Shown here: positions 9,174-17,970 of the stretch, piece by piece | How positions within the stretch are numbered: the first letter of the stretch is position 1 | How the letters are laid out: each line of letters starts with the position of its first letter | DNA from: Kiritimatiellaeota bacterium B1221 | GTDB taxonomy: Bacteria; Verrucomicrobiota; Kiritimatiellia; SS1-B-03-39; UBA6053 | Direction of reading: 5' to 3' | NCBI GenBank assembly: GCA_029269125.1 | Contig: JARHXX010000013.1 | Span: 1-64,000, forward strand | DNA: 64,000 nt | The notes under the pieces: model-generated | What the model was told of the DNA's origin: nothing | What the model saw: the letters and a program-made list of their open reading frames with translations, nothing else | Databases searched by the model: none | Made by a program: the position numbers and the translations under genes

Positions 9174-11614
9174 ATGGTCTTCTCCGGAGAGGGAATGGGA
9201 AAACGGATCATAAATGTGGTGCCTTCCCCGGGAGCACTTTCAATTTTTACAATAGCGTTATGTTCCTCGAGGATTTGGTGTGCGACCGCAAGACCTAAAC
9301 CGGTGCCTGCGCTCTTGGTGGTAAAGAAGGGGTCGAAAATATGGTTTTGAACTTCAGGAGAGATGCCTTCACCGCTGTCTTTGATCTGGAGTTCGACATA
9401 GCCGGGAATATTCCGGGTGCAGAGCTGGATTTCTCCACCATTTGGCATGGCCTGCTGGGCATTCAGTAAGAGGTTGAGCAGGACCTGATGAAGAGGGTCT
9501 TCTTCTCCAAGGAGAATATCCGGATCCGCGTTAAAATCTTCGGTCACTTCGATATGCACTTCCCGTGCTTGTTCGCGAAAGAGTTTTACGTACTTTTGCA
9601 ATAAACGGTTGAGGGCAATTTCTTTTAATTCCAATTTTACGGGGCGGGCCAAAGTGAGCAGTTTATTCATGAGACCGTCAATTCTGTCGATTTCTTTACT
9701 GGCCAGGGTTACAAAAGTTTCCCGGTAGTCCTCATCCTGGTAGCGTTCCGGCAGGAGTTGGGTAAATGTTTTCAGGGTGACCAAAGGATTTTTAATTTCA
9801 TGCGCCATACCTGCGGAAAGGGTACCCAAGCTGGCGAGGCGCTCTGAGCGCTTAATCTGTTCTTCCAGGTTCCGGATGGCGGTTCGGTCTTGGAGAACCA
9901 GAAGACTGCCCATGACATTCCCTTTAAGATCACGAAACAGGGAAGCGCCGGCATTGAGGTAAACCGGGTGATCTTCAGCCGCATTCAGGATAATTTCTTT
10001 GTCACGGATGATTAAATCCTTTTCCAGAATATTTTTTTGGAAGAGGAACAGCTCCTGGGGGAGCCTCTGAATATTTTTTCCTCTCAGTTCACCCTCGGTG
10101 CACCCGAGAATTCTCGATGCTTCCTGATTGCAGGTTGAGATAATCCCGCTGGCATCGGTCGCCAACACCCCATTCACCAGATTCTTCAGCAGCAGATCCA
10201 TGTAAATGCGGCCATTCTGAAGTTCGGTATAGAGCTGAGCGTTTTCATAGGAGACGGCAAAAAGATCCCGTAATCCTCCGATCACCATTGTTTCTTCATG
10301 CGAATATATGCGACCGGATGAACGGTTTCCTAACAGCATAAACCCGGTCATTTTTTTATTCCGGTGAAAGCAAATGGCACCGGCGACTTTTTCGTTTTCC
10401 AGTTCTTTTGTAAGCAGACGTGTTTCCTCCGTAATTTTTTTCCTTTGCATGAGTTCACGGACACAGAGTTCGTGGTTCTCCGAAAGGTAAAGGGGGAGAA
10501 GAGCGGTAGCGGGCATGGATCGTGAAGTGGTCTGTGGAAAAATTTGAACATAGTGTTCGTTCTCCAAAGCGAAAATCTTTAGATCGGCGGTGTTTAAGTT
10601 CTGTTCAAGAATTCTTTGAAATTTACTGCAAAGCTCCTCTACTGTGAGGATGGTGTTCAGGGTTCTGCCGGCGTCTCTGAGAATTCTTCCCACATCCAGC
10701 AGGGGCATGTGGACAAACAGTCTGTTGGTCAAATTCTGCGCCATGCCTTGGGCGGGTGAAACGGAAAATACCAGCACCAAGGCGGTAAGGAGATGCGCCA
10801 AGGGGTCAGGGTTTTGTCCGGTCCAGAGGAACAGATGGTCCAAAAACCAAAAGACCACCAGATACAGAATACTCAGGTAAACGATAACCATTGTATAGGC
10901 AATGATACGTCTGGCGAGCACCGGCACATCCATAATCCCGCGGGTGGCGATGCCGTATCCGGTAATTGCAGAAAATAATATGACCGAGAGGGGGAGGAAT
11001 GCTCCCAAGTCCGTCCACCCGGTCAATTGGGGCGCAATCAAAAAGAAGACCCCGACAAACAATCCGGTTCCACAACTTAAAAGCAGATATTCGATCTCAG
11101 CTTTTTCGCTGCCTCGCAACTTCCGGTTGCTGTCAAACAAGAGGTAAAACAGGGTGCCGAAGGAGAGGAGAAAATAGAGGCCGAACACGAGGAAACCCAG
11201 TCCGTAATCCTGAATGGGCAGGACTTGTTCACCGGTGGGGGGATGGGCATCTATTAGAAACCAGGGGGTTTGGCACATCGCGAATACCAGCACGCTTAGC
11301 CCCAGCCACAGCCGGTTTTTGCTTAAGAGAAAGACGCAGGATTCTTTCTGGAAGACGATGGCCAGACGAATTTGGTTCATCAGGGCGGGGATGAAAGCCG
11401 ACAGTGCGGAAGCCTGTTTAATCCAGAATATCAACGGGATTTTTTCCGTGCTGCCCATGCCCATAAAAAAGCTGAACTGCCACAGGGTGATGACGACCGC
11501 AAGGCTCAGAAAAGCCTGATTGATTTTTCTGCTTGGATGGGAGAGGAACGCGAAAATTCCGATGATAAAGGTCGCCGAAGCGGCGAAAAAGGACATGAAT
11601 TGAAATAAATTCAT
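9170..11614 (-). CDS. Membrane histidine kinase with multi-helix N-terminus, GAF and PAS
   Basis: 814 residues. About eight hydrophobic helices fill residues 1-290, resembling a 7TM-type sensor input. Next come a GAF-like domain (about 310-470), a PAS domain (about 475-590, ATDASGIISTCNQEAS), a HisKA H-box (GTLSAGMAHEIKNPLVTLKTF) and an HATPase with N-box NLLLNAQQAM, DSGEGI and GTGLGLAVA. Phosphotransfer residues look intact. The layout recalls PrsK kinases of exosortase/PEP-CTERM systems, and PEP-CTERM proteins occur in this window, but no exosortase is nearby, so this is only a suggestion. Overlaps the ketoacyl synthase and the second kinase by ATGA. Confidence 0.9.
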   Translation of the reverse strand: MNLFQFMSFFAASATFIIGIFAFLSHPSRKINQAFLSLAVVITLWQFSFFMGMGSTEKIPLIFWIKQASALSAFIPALMNQIRLAIVFQKESCVFLLSKNRLWLGLSVLVFAMCQTPWFLIDAHPPTGEQVLPIQDYGLGFLVFGLYFLLSFGTLFYLLFDSNRKLRGSEKAEIEYLLLSCGTGLFVGVFFLIAPQLTGWTDLGAFLPLSVILFSAITGYGIATRGIMDVPVLARRIIAYTMVIVYLSILYLVVFWFLDHLFLWTGQNPDPLAHLLTALVLVFSVSPAQGMAQNLTNRLFVHMPLLDVGRILRDAGRTLNTILTVEELCSKFQRILEQNLNTADLKIFALENEHYVQIFPQTTSRSMPATALLPLYLSENHELCVRELMQRKKITEETRLLTKELENEKVAGAICFHRNKKMTGFMLLGNRSSGRIYSHEETMVIGGLRDLFAVSYENAQLYTELQNGRIYMDLLLKNLVNGVLATDASGIISTCNQEASRILGCTEGELRGKNIQRLPQELFLFQKNILEKDLIIRDKEIILNAAEDHPVYLNAGASLFRDLKGNVMGSLLVLQDRTAIRNLEEQIKRSERLASLGTLSAGMAHEIKNPLVTLKTFTQLLPERYQDEDYRETFVTLASKEIDRIDGLMNKLLTLARPVKLELKEIALNRLLQKYVKLFREQAREVHIEVTEDFNADPDILLGEEDPLHQVLLNLLLNAQQAMPNGGEIQLCTRNIPGYVELQIKDSGEGISPEVQNHIFDPFFTTKSAGTGLGLAVAHQILEEHNAIVKIESAPGEGTTFMIRFPIPSPEKTI

Positions 11615-12861
11615 CTCCGGACTTTCCTAAGAATGAGGGAGATATTCCCTCCCCCCAAACCATGGAGATTGATCATGGCATTTCTGATGGGTGCCTTCAT
11701 GGGAAGATTGGGAATGTAATTCAGGTCACAATCAGGGTCGGGGGTTTCATAATTGGCCGTGGGAGGGAGGATGCCTTCCCGCATGGCCATCACACACGCG
11801 GCGGCCTGGAGCCCTCCGGCTGCTGCCAGCGGATTACCAATCACCCCTTTAATAGAGCTGATGGGGAGTTGGTATGCTCTTTTACCGAAAACCTGTTTAA
11901 TGCTATGGGTCTCTGTGACATCAATCACCGGATGGCCGGGCCCATGGGCATTGATATACTCGATGTCTTGCGGCATCATGGCGGCATCATCGAGTGCGGA
12001 TTGCATCGATTCGAGGAGACCGCTGCCGGAGGGACTGCCCACATTGTCGGAATAATTTCCAAAGCCGCAAATTTCCGCCAGAGGTTCCGCGCCGCGGGCA
12101 AGGGCGGATTCCAGGCTTTCCAGGATAAATATACCGCCGCCTTCACTGAGTACACCGCCCTGGCGCTTGGCATCAAAGGGGCGGCTGCATTTTGTGGGGT
12201 CCTCCGCTTTGCTCAGAATCATCCCGGTGAGGTCGAATGATGCCATGGTGAGCGGAGTGATGGGCGAGTCGACCCCTCCGCAAATGGCGAGGTTTCCCTG
12301 GCCTGACCGGATGTGTAACATCGCATTTCCAATGGCTTCAAGTCCGGAAGGGCAGGCGGAGGAAATGGTCGTCCTCCGGGATTGCACCTGGAGACTTTCC
12401 ACAATTTCAGACACCACGGCATGGGGCTGACAGGCGCTCACTGTATATGGACTGACGCGCCGGGGACCTTTTTTGATGAGAGCCTCTTTCCCCTTTTCAA
12501 TCATGTCAATGGCACTGGTGCTTACTCCGATAAACAGAGAAACAGGTTCAAAGGTTTTGAGTTCATCCAGCGAGAGTTTTGCATGCCGCAGTGCCATATG
12601 GGTGGTGGCGATCGCATATTGGGTGTGCATGCCCAGTCGGTTTTTTTTAAATTTATAACTGGAGGGGATATAGCGTGCTAAGTCAAATTCTTTTATTTCT
12701 CCTGCAATTTTTGCAGGGAAATCAGTGGTGTCAAAGCGGGTGATCTCACCTATACCGCTTACGCAACCTAACGTGTTTTGCCAAAAAGCATCAAGGGAGT
12801 TTCCGTTGGGGGATAAAACGCCCATGCCTGTGATCACTACCCTTTGGTTTGGTTTTTTCAT
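11611..12861 (-). CDS. Beta-ketoacyl-ACP synthase homologue with Cys-His-Asn active site
   Basis: 416 residues, a full-length FabF/KAS II-type thiolase fold. Nucleophile Cys170 lies in SSACPSGLEAIG and the first active-site His306 in NAHGPGHP. The second His of FabF (in the KSMTGH motif) is Asn343 (SSIKGVIGNPLAAAGG), and the usual GFGGTN near the C-terminus reads GLGGGN. FabF enzymes condense malonyl-ACP with acyl-ACP; the altered site suggests a changed reaction, substrate or a non-condensing role. It is the first gene of an operon that continues with two histidine kinases, a regulator and a lipoprotein, not with fatty acid genes. The housekeeping KAS is presumably elsewhere. No clear ribosome binding site precedes the ATG. 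Confidence 0.85.
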   Translation of the reverse strand: MKKPNQRVVITGMGVLSPNGNSLDAFWQNTLGCVSGIGEITRFDTTDFPAKIAGEIKEFDLARYIPSSYKFKKNRLGMHTQYAIATTHMALRHAKLSLDELKTFEPVSLFIGVSTSAIDMIEKGKEALIKKGPRRVSPYTVSACQPHAVVSEIVESLQVQSRRTTISSACPSGLEAIGNAMLHIRSGQGNLAICGGVDSPITPLTMASFDLTGMILSKAEDPTKCSRPFDAKRQGGVLSEGGGIFILESLESALARGAEPLAEICGFGNYSDNVGSPSGSGLLESMQSALDDAAMMPQDIEYINAHGPGHPVIDVTETHSIKQVFGKRAYQLPISSIKGVIGNPLAAAGGLQAAACVMAMREGILPPTANYETPDPDCDLNYIPNLPMKAPIRNAMINLHGLGGGNISLILRKVRR

Positions 12862-13079
12862 ATAGGTATTTTATGTAAAATCTGTAATGATGGGTGTTGG
12901 TTATAAAAATAGGTTAATTTTACGAGGTGAAATTCGCGTTCAATTTTGAACATGTATGCTTTAATCCGGCTAATAAACAGTAAAAAGTACAACCTTTATA
13001 AGAATTGCAATTTTACTCGAACCCTGCATTATTCTCTTCAAGAACATCCGTAATTATTATTTATTCCTATTAAGTGCTT
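12862..13079. promoter_or_regulatory. Divergent control region between the KS operon and fadL
   Basis: AT-rich, 218 bases, between divergent starts at 12861 and 13080. It contains the inverted repeat GTTCAA-TT-TTGAAC at 12938-12951, placed where one regulator could control both directions. No sigma54 GG-N10-GC promoter was recognised by eye. Function as an operator is inferred from position and symmetry only. Confidence 0.4.
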
Positions 13080-14333
13080 ATGAAATCTAAAGCCCCCCAA
13101 AAAACGAAATTATTTATTGCCTTTTCACTCGTGTTAACGCTCGCCAATGGGGATGGTTTTCGAAATCCTCCTGCCGGTGCCAATGCGCAAGCAAGGTTTG
13201 GCGGAAACATTGCCAACACCCCGGATGCCTCGGCGGTTACCCGTAATCCGGCTAACTTGATCGACTTTGATGAAAATGCAACCATGGCCACCCTGACTTT
13301 TGGGTATTCGAAAATGGATTTTACCAATGTCGCGGGTCAGAAGCTTTCCTCGGAAGAGCCATGGGCCATTCTTCCCGGATTATTTATGGTCATTCCGACT
13401 GCGGAAGATGAGAATCTGGCTTTCGGATTGGGTATCACTTCTCCGTACGGACGGTCCACGAGTCTGTCGGACGATACGTCCCTCGCATATCTTGCTCCCT
13501 ATTATACGCAGTTGAGTTCCGTGGAGATCACCCCGGCATTCTCTACCCGGGTCAATGAAAAAATTTCCTTAGGCCTTTCCCTGAACATCCTGTATTCTGA
13601 ATTGGATTTGCGCCAAAAATATCCTTGGTCCCTGGCCGCGGGGGTTCCCGGGCTGCCCGATGGCTCGACCTTGTTTGATGGAAAGGGGACCGGCATCGGC
13701 GCCACGGCGGCTGTCACGATCAAAGCCACGGAACGTCAACGGATTGCGCTTACGGTTCGCAGTCCCATTCAAGTGGACTATTCGGGGGAATTAGAAGTGA
13801 CGAATATTCCTCCCGGTGCACCGGCGGCCCCGGTCAGTGATTTTGAAACGGAGATGACCTTTCCGCTGGTCATTGCTCTGGCTTACAGTCTGCAGGTGAA
13901 TGAGCGGTGGTTGATTGAAACCAATTTGGACTGGGCACAGCAATCCGCTTTTGACCAATTGGAAATTGATGCGGGGGTAAACACTCCGCTGTTGCCCTCG
14001 GACACCATTCCCATGAACTGGGACGACAATTTCACGCTGGGGATTTCGGCTTGTTACACTCTGAACCCCGAATGGGAGCTGCGTGCCGGATATATTTATC
14101 TGGAAAGCCCGGTCCCCAGTAGTACCATGCTCCCCACCGCGGCGGAACAGGACCAGGGGGTGATTGCAATCGGGGCAGGATATTCACCCGGCGGCAACCA
14201 CCATTTTGATTTTGCCTATTCTGTGGGGCTGTTTTCGGGCCGTACAGTTTCGGATAATCCCAATCCGGTTTTGAATGGGGATTACGATTTTGAAGCTCAC
14301 TTATTGACAGTCAATTATGGATACCATTTCTAG
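13080..14333 (+). CDS. FadL/OmpP1-family outer membrane protein
   Basis: About 417 residues. A signal peptide (KLFIAFSLVLTLANG) is followed by a mature start GFRNPPAGANAQARFGGNI and a segment DASAVTRNPANL, typical of FadL-type hydrophobic-compound porins. The rest is beta-strand rich and the protein ends in ...YGYHF with a terminal Phe, as expected for outer-membrane barrels. The family imports long-chain fatty acids or other hydrophobic compounds. I used the ATG at 13080; an in-frame GTG lies two codons upstream. The 3' end overlaps the next gene by 17 bases. Divergent from the ketoacyl synthase operon, which suggests a common lipid-related role. Confidence 0.85.
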   Translation: MKSKAPQKTKLFIAFSLVLTLANGDGFRNPPAGANAQARFGGNIANTPDASAVTRNPANLIDFDENATMATLTFGYSKMDFTNVAGQKLSSEEPWAILPGLFMVIPTAEDENLAFGLGITSPYGRSTSLSDDTSLAYLAPYYTQLSSVEITPAFSTRVNEKISLGLSLNILYSELDLRQKYPWSLAAGVPGLPDGSTLFDGKGTGIGATAAVTIKATERQRIALTVRSPIQVDYSGELEVTNIPPGAPAAPVSDFETEMTFPLVIALAYSLQVNERWLIETNLDWAQQSAFDQLEIDAGVNTPLLPSDTIPMNWDDNFTLGISACYTLNPEWELRAGYIYLESPVPSSTMLPTAAEQDQGVIAIGAGYSPGGNHHFDFAYSVGLFSGRTVSDNPNPVLNGDYDFEAHLLTVNYGYHF

Positions 14334-15495
14334 CATTCCTCCCCCTCCGCCTGAAAAACGAAAGGTGCTCATCATTGATGATGAACTGGGTCCCCGTGAA
14401 AGTATGCGCATTCTGCTCAAAGAGGAGTATCAAGTGCGTTGTGAAGATCGTGTGGAAAAGGGCTTGCGGGCTCTCGAAGAATATCAGCCTGATGCCATAG
14501 TGATGGATATCCGGATGCCTGAAATCGATGGCATCGAAGGCCTACGCCGCATTCGGGAGATGGACAAAGTTGTTTCCGTCATCATGTTGACGGGATATGG
14601 GACATTGGAAACCGCCCGTTCCGCCATACGGTTGGGTGCGAATGATTATCTGAAAAAACCATTTGATACTGTGGAAATGATGCGGGTGATTGCGGACAAT
14701 ATTCGGCGGACCGATTTCACTCGCCGAAAAGATGAAACCGAGCGGAATCTTCATAATTTAACTGAAGCCCTGATGACCGAGCTGGAAGAAAAGCGCAATA
14801 TGGCCAAGCTTGGACAGGCGTCACGAGAACTGGCACATGATTTGAGTAACCCTCTCACTGTGGTGATTAGCTCCGTGGATTTGCTGGCCCGCGAATTAAA
14901 GAACGTGGAGGATTCGCTTCGCTCTTCGGACCGCAGTGAATCTGCGATGGAATATATTACGGTGATCGAGGAGGGGCTTGAGCGTTGTACCGAATTGCTC
15001 GGGGTTTGGCGTAATTTGGAAAAAAACAATGATCTGGAATTATCACCCTGTAATGTCTTTTCGTTCCTTTCTAAAATCGGCCGGGAAACCGAGGCCATGA
15101 TTGGTGAACGCAAAATCAAATTGAACTTTTTTATTGATGGACTGGAGGATGTAGAGATTCAGGCGGACACGCTACAATTGCACCGGACGATTATTAATTT
15201 ATTGAGCAATGCCATCGATGCGGTTTCTCCCGATGACGGAGAAGTCACTTTAAAAACAGAGATGCTTTCGAATGGCATTGGGATTGAGATCTCCGACAAC
15301 GGTCCCGGGATCCCCCCCGAATTGACGCAAAAGGTGTTCGAGCCTTATTTTACAACCAAAGAAGAAGGAAAGGGCACCGGGTTGGGATTGTTTATTTCCC
15401 AACGAATTGTTGAAAGGCATGGCGGTACTCTTCGGCTTCAGAATTCTTCCGAGAAGGGGGCTTGTTTTCAGATTGAGCTTCCTTATTCTTCTTAA
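14317..15495 (+). CDS. Receiver-histidine kinase hybrid
   Basis: 392 residues, soluble. The N-terminal receiver is intact: acidic pair in IIDDELGPRES, phosphoacceptor Asp in IVMDIRMPE, Thr in MLTGYG and Lys in YLKKPFD. A short coiled linker leads to a HisKA domain (SRELAHDLSNPLTVV) and an HATPase (NLLSNAIDAV, DNGPGIPPEL, GTGLGLFIS). The receiver-first order means its kinase could be controlled by another kinase rather than by a ligand. The candidates encoded nearby are the two kinases of the divergent operon. Its start lies within the fadL reading frame (17-base overlap), so the two are co-transcribed. No DNA-binding domain. Confidence 0.88.
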   Translation: MDTISSIPPPPPEKRKVLIIDDELGPRESMRILLKEEYQVRCEDRVEKGLRALEEYQPDAIVMDIRMPEIDGIEGLRRIREMDKVVSVIMLTGYGTLETARSAIRLGANDYLKKPFDTVEMMRVIADNIRRTDFTRRKDETERNLHNLTEALMTELEEKRNMAKLGQASRELAHDLSNPLTVVISSVDLLARELKNVEDSLRSSDRSESAMEYITVIEEGLERCTELLGVWRNLEKNNDLELSPCNVFSFLSKIGRETEAMIGERKIKLNFFIDGLEDVEIQADTLQLHRTIINLLSNAIDAVSPDDGEVTLKTEMLSNGIGIEISDNGPGIPPELTQKVFEPYFTTKEEGKGTGLGLFISQRIVERHGGTLRLQNSSEKGACFQIELPYSS

Positions 15496-15543
15496 GATTT
15501 TGTTTCTTTGAATCACGAACCCCCCAACCAAGACGAGACGCTT

Positions 15544-16329
15544 ATGAGTCAATCTCCGCAGAATGCTTACCAATCCACTCCCGTGGACTATCTTACCCGA
15601 ATAACCCGCCTTTTTGGTGATTATAAAAAGCGTGCCTTTGCATTTATGGAGCTTCAGCCGGGTGAAATATTGTTGGATGCGGGTTGTGGAGCCGGTGATG
15701 ATTTATTGGCCATGTCTCAAGCGCTCAAAGGCGTTGTAGAACTTCACGGGGTGGATATGGATGCGGCAACTATTCAGACCGCGGTCGAACGGGCGGACGC
15801 CGCCGGCGTCACCATTGATTTTCAGGTCGGGAGCCTGGAAGCTCTGGCCTATGAGGACAATTCGATGAATGTGGTCCGTAGCGACAGAGTTTTTCAACAT
15901 CTGGAAAACCCCATGAAGGTGCTGGGAGAAATGATTCGGGTGACCCAGCCCGGGGGACGGATTATCGGGATCGATGTAGACTGGGGCACCATGGTTCTGG
16001 ATCATCCCCAAACCGAACTCACAGAAAAGATTTGTGATTTTGCCAGGGACCACCATGTCAATGGACGTTCGGGACGTCAGTTACGCCGGTTATTTATGGA
16101 GGCGGGATTGAGCAGGGTGGATGGGTATGCGGATGCGGTTTGTGTGCCGGATTGGCAAATCGGAAGCTATATCTGGGGTTTGCAGGCCTTGCTTGAGCGG
16201 TTTACCGCCGCGGGCGGTTGTGGAAAGGATGAGGCCGCTGAATGGTGGCGGATTGCGGAAGACGCGGCTGCAGAAAATCGCTTTTGCGGTTCTATGACCG
16301 GCTATGTGATGCGCGGTTTTGTGGAGTAA
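15544..16329 (+). CDS. SAM-dependent methyltransferase, possibly lipid-modifying
   Basis: 261 residues from the ATG at 15544; an upstream TTG at 15508 is possible. A class I Rossmann methyltransferase: motif I LLDAGCGAGDDLL binds SAM, followed by the acidic ribose-binding residue in LHGVDMD and the post-motif segment VRSDRVFQHL and IRVTQPGGRIIGID, as in UbiE-like enzymes. It is 3 bases upstream of the OlsB-like gene and in one operon with it. By context it may N-methylate an ornithine-type lipid, as OlsG does in planctomycetes; that substrate is an inference. Confidence 0.75.
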   Translation: MSQSPQNAYQSTPVDYLTRITRLFGDYKKRAFAFMELQPGEILLDAGCGAGDDLLAMSQALKGVVELHGVDMDAATIQTAVERADAAGVTIDFQVGSLEALAYEDNSMNVVRSDRVFQHLENPMKVLGEMIRVTQPGGRIIGIDVDWGTMVLDHPQTELTEKICDFARDHHVNGRSGRQLRRLFMEAGLSRVDGYADAVCVPDWQIGSYIWGLQALLERFTAAGGCGKDEAAEWWRIAEDAAAENRFCGSMTGYVMRGFVE

Positions 16330-16332
16330 GAT

Positions 16333-17127
16333 ATGCCCCCAACCTATCCTGCGTTTTCTGAATTCCTTCCCGAAGACGCCTCTCTGACTTCAGGGCATTA
16401 TCTTGCAAGTTTTGCGAGTAACCGCGATGAACTTGAAGAAGTGCAGCGTCTCCGGTTCGGGGTGTTTAATTTGGAGATGGGAGAGGGGCTTGACGAAAGC
16501 TTTAAAACGCGCATGGATATCGATCCATTCGATGACCAGTGTCATCATCTGATTGTCCGGGACGTGAAGACCGGAGAACTGGTGGGCACCTATCGCATGC
16601 AGAATTTGAAAATGGCGACTGCAGGTTTGGGATTTTATTCAGCCACTGAATATGTCTTTGACGCGTTTTCGGAGGAATTTTTGTCTCAATCTCTGGAGCT
16701 GGGAAGGGCCTGTATCGCGGGCAAACACCGGAATGGAAGAGTGTTGTTCCTGCTGTGGCGGGGGCTGCTCTATTATTTGCGGTCCAACAAACTTCGCTAC
16801 ATGTTTGGCTGTTGCTCGTTGACCAGTCAGGACGAAGCGGAAGGTTGGTCGCTTTATAAACGTTTAAAGCGAACGGACTCGCTGCATACCGTATACTGTT
16901 TGCCGGCACGTCCGGACTATATGTGCCCTCATTTGGAGCCGAAAGAAGAAGAGGTTGCGGATGCGGTGACTCCGCGGCTGATGCAGCTCTATCTTGATTA
17001 CGGTGCGAAAATTTGCAGTGAGCCGGCGCTGGACCGCGAATTTAAAACTATTGATTATTTGGCTTTGTTCGATCTCTGGGACATCCCCCCGAAATTGATG
17101 AAGGTTTTTAAAAAGGATCTCGCATGA
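16333..17127 (+). CDS. olsB: OlsB-like GNAT N-acyltransferase (ornithine lipid step 1)
   Basis: 264 residues. A GNAT-fold acyltransferase of the OlsB/hemolysin type: Arg-rich YRxRF-like start (VQRLRFGVFNLEMGEG), DIDPFDDQCHHLIV, GELVGTYRMQ, a LELGRACI motif, and RYMFGCCSL. OlsB transfers a 3-hydroxyacyl chain from ACP to the alpha-amino group of ornithine, giving lyso-ornithine lipid. The next gene encodes a PlsC-type O-acyltransferase, the expected OlsA partner, with an ATGA overlap. The pair makes ornithine or a related aminolipid, a phosphate-free membrane lipid. The amino acid acceptor cannot be read from sequence. Confidence 0.8.
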   Translation: MPPTYPAFSEFLPEDASLTSGHYLASFASNRDELEEVQRLRFGVFNLEMGEGLDESFKTRMDIDPFDDQCHHLIVRDVKTGELVGTYRMQNLKMATAGLGFYSATEYVFDAFSEEFLSQSLELGRACIAGKHRNGRVLFLLWRGLLYYLRSNKLRYMFGCCSLTSQDEAEGWSLYKRLKRTDSLHTVYCLPARPDYMCPHLEPKEEEVADAVTPRLMQLYLDYGAKICSEPALDREFKTIDYLALFDLWDIPPKLMKVFKKDLA

Positions 17128-17894
17128 TGGGGATCGGGACGGTTCGCCGGGTGGGGCGCATTCTGTTGATTGTAATATTTTGTTTGATCATGTTTGCAGT
17201 GGGGGTGGTGATCAGAATTGTAACCCTGCCACGTCCGGAAAAACGGTATAAATTGCTTTATCCTGCCACCAGCTTTTGGGGGTATGGCATGGCATGGATC
17301 ATGGGGATGCGTATTAAAGTTGAGGGACCACGCCCCCGAACACCGTTCTTTCTGGTGAGCAATCATATTAGCTATATGGATATTTTATTGGTGTGTGCGG
17401 TTTGTCCGGCTTGGTTTATCAGCAAGTCTGAGGTGGCAAGCTGGCCGGGGATTGGGCCGCTCACCCGCATGGGACCCACCATATTTATTGACCGTGAAAT
17501 TAGACGCGATGTGAAACGCATGAATCATCTGATTGCTGATTTGGTTTTGGATGGCGGCGCGGTCGGGTTTTTCCCCGAGGGAACAACCACCCACGGTGAA
17601 GAATTGCTCCCTTTTAAACCCAGTCTTTTTCAGCCGGCGGTTGAAATGAATTTACCCGTCACCACGGCCGCGATTGCGTATGAAACCCGTCCGGGGATGG
17701 CGCCGCCCTCCGAACTGATCGCCTGGTATGGGGATGCGGATTTTGCTCCCCACGTCGGCCACTTGCTGAAGCAGCCTGGTTTTTCAGTCGCTATTCGTTT
17801 TGGGGAGCAGGCGATCACTGCCGGGGACCGAAAAGAACTCGCGCAACGGTCCCATGCGCAGATTAAACAAGACCTGATCCGTTTGAAGGGGTGA
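17124..17894 (+). CDS. olsA: PlsC/OlsA-like 1-acylglycerol-type O-acyltransferase
   Basis: 256 residues. An N-terminal transmembrane helix (LLIVIFCLIMFAVGVVIRIV) is followed by the acyltransferase motifs NHISYMD (H-x4-D), IFIDRE and FPEGTTTHGE. The family acylates lysophosphatidate or, as OlsA, lyso-ornithine lipid at the inner membrane. The OlsB-like gene immediately upstream (start codon overlapping its stop as ATGA) favours OlsA over housekeeping PlsC, for which another candidate exists at 51697-52425. The ATG at 17127 is an alternative start one codon later. Confidence 0.8.
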   Translation: MMGIGTVRRVGRILLIVIFCLIMFAVGVVIRIVTLPRPEKRYKLLYPATSFWGYGMAWIMGMRIKVEGPRPRTPFFLVSNHISYMDILLVCAVCPAWFISKSEVASWPGIGPLTRMGPTIFIDREIRRDVKRMNHLIADLVLDGGAVGFFPEGTTTHGEELLPFKPSLFQPAVEMNLPVTTAAIAYETRPGMAPPSELIAWYGDADFAPHVGHLLKQPGFSVAIRFGEQAITAGDRKELAQRSHAQIKQDLIRLKG

Positions 17895-17970
17895 GCCGCA
17901 GAAAAGAATATTTTTCAGGGGCGGGATGAACGGAAAAGGCGGAAATCTTGCCACGCGGTCCGTACGGGCT

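Noticed and set aside
9170..11614. PrsK kinase of an exosortase system
   Set aside because: The layout is similar, but no exosortase or EPS genes are adjacent and the partner regulator is degenerate, so the name is not justified.
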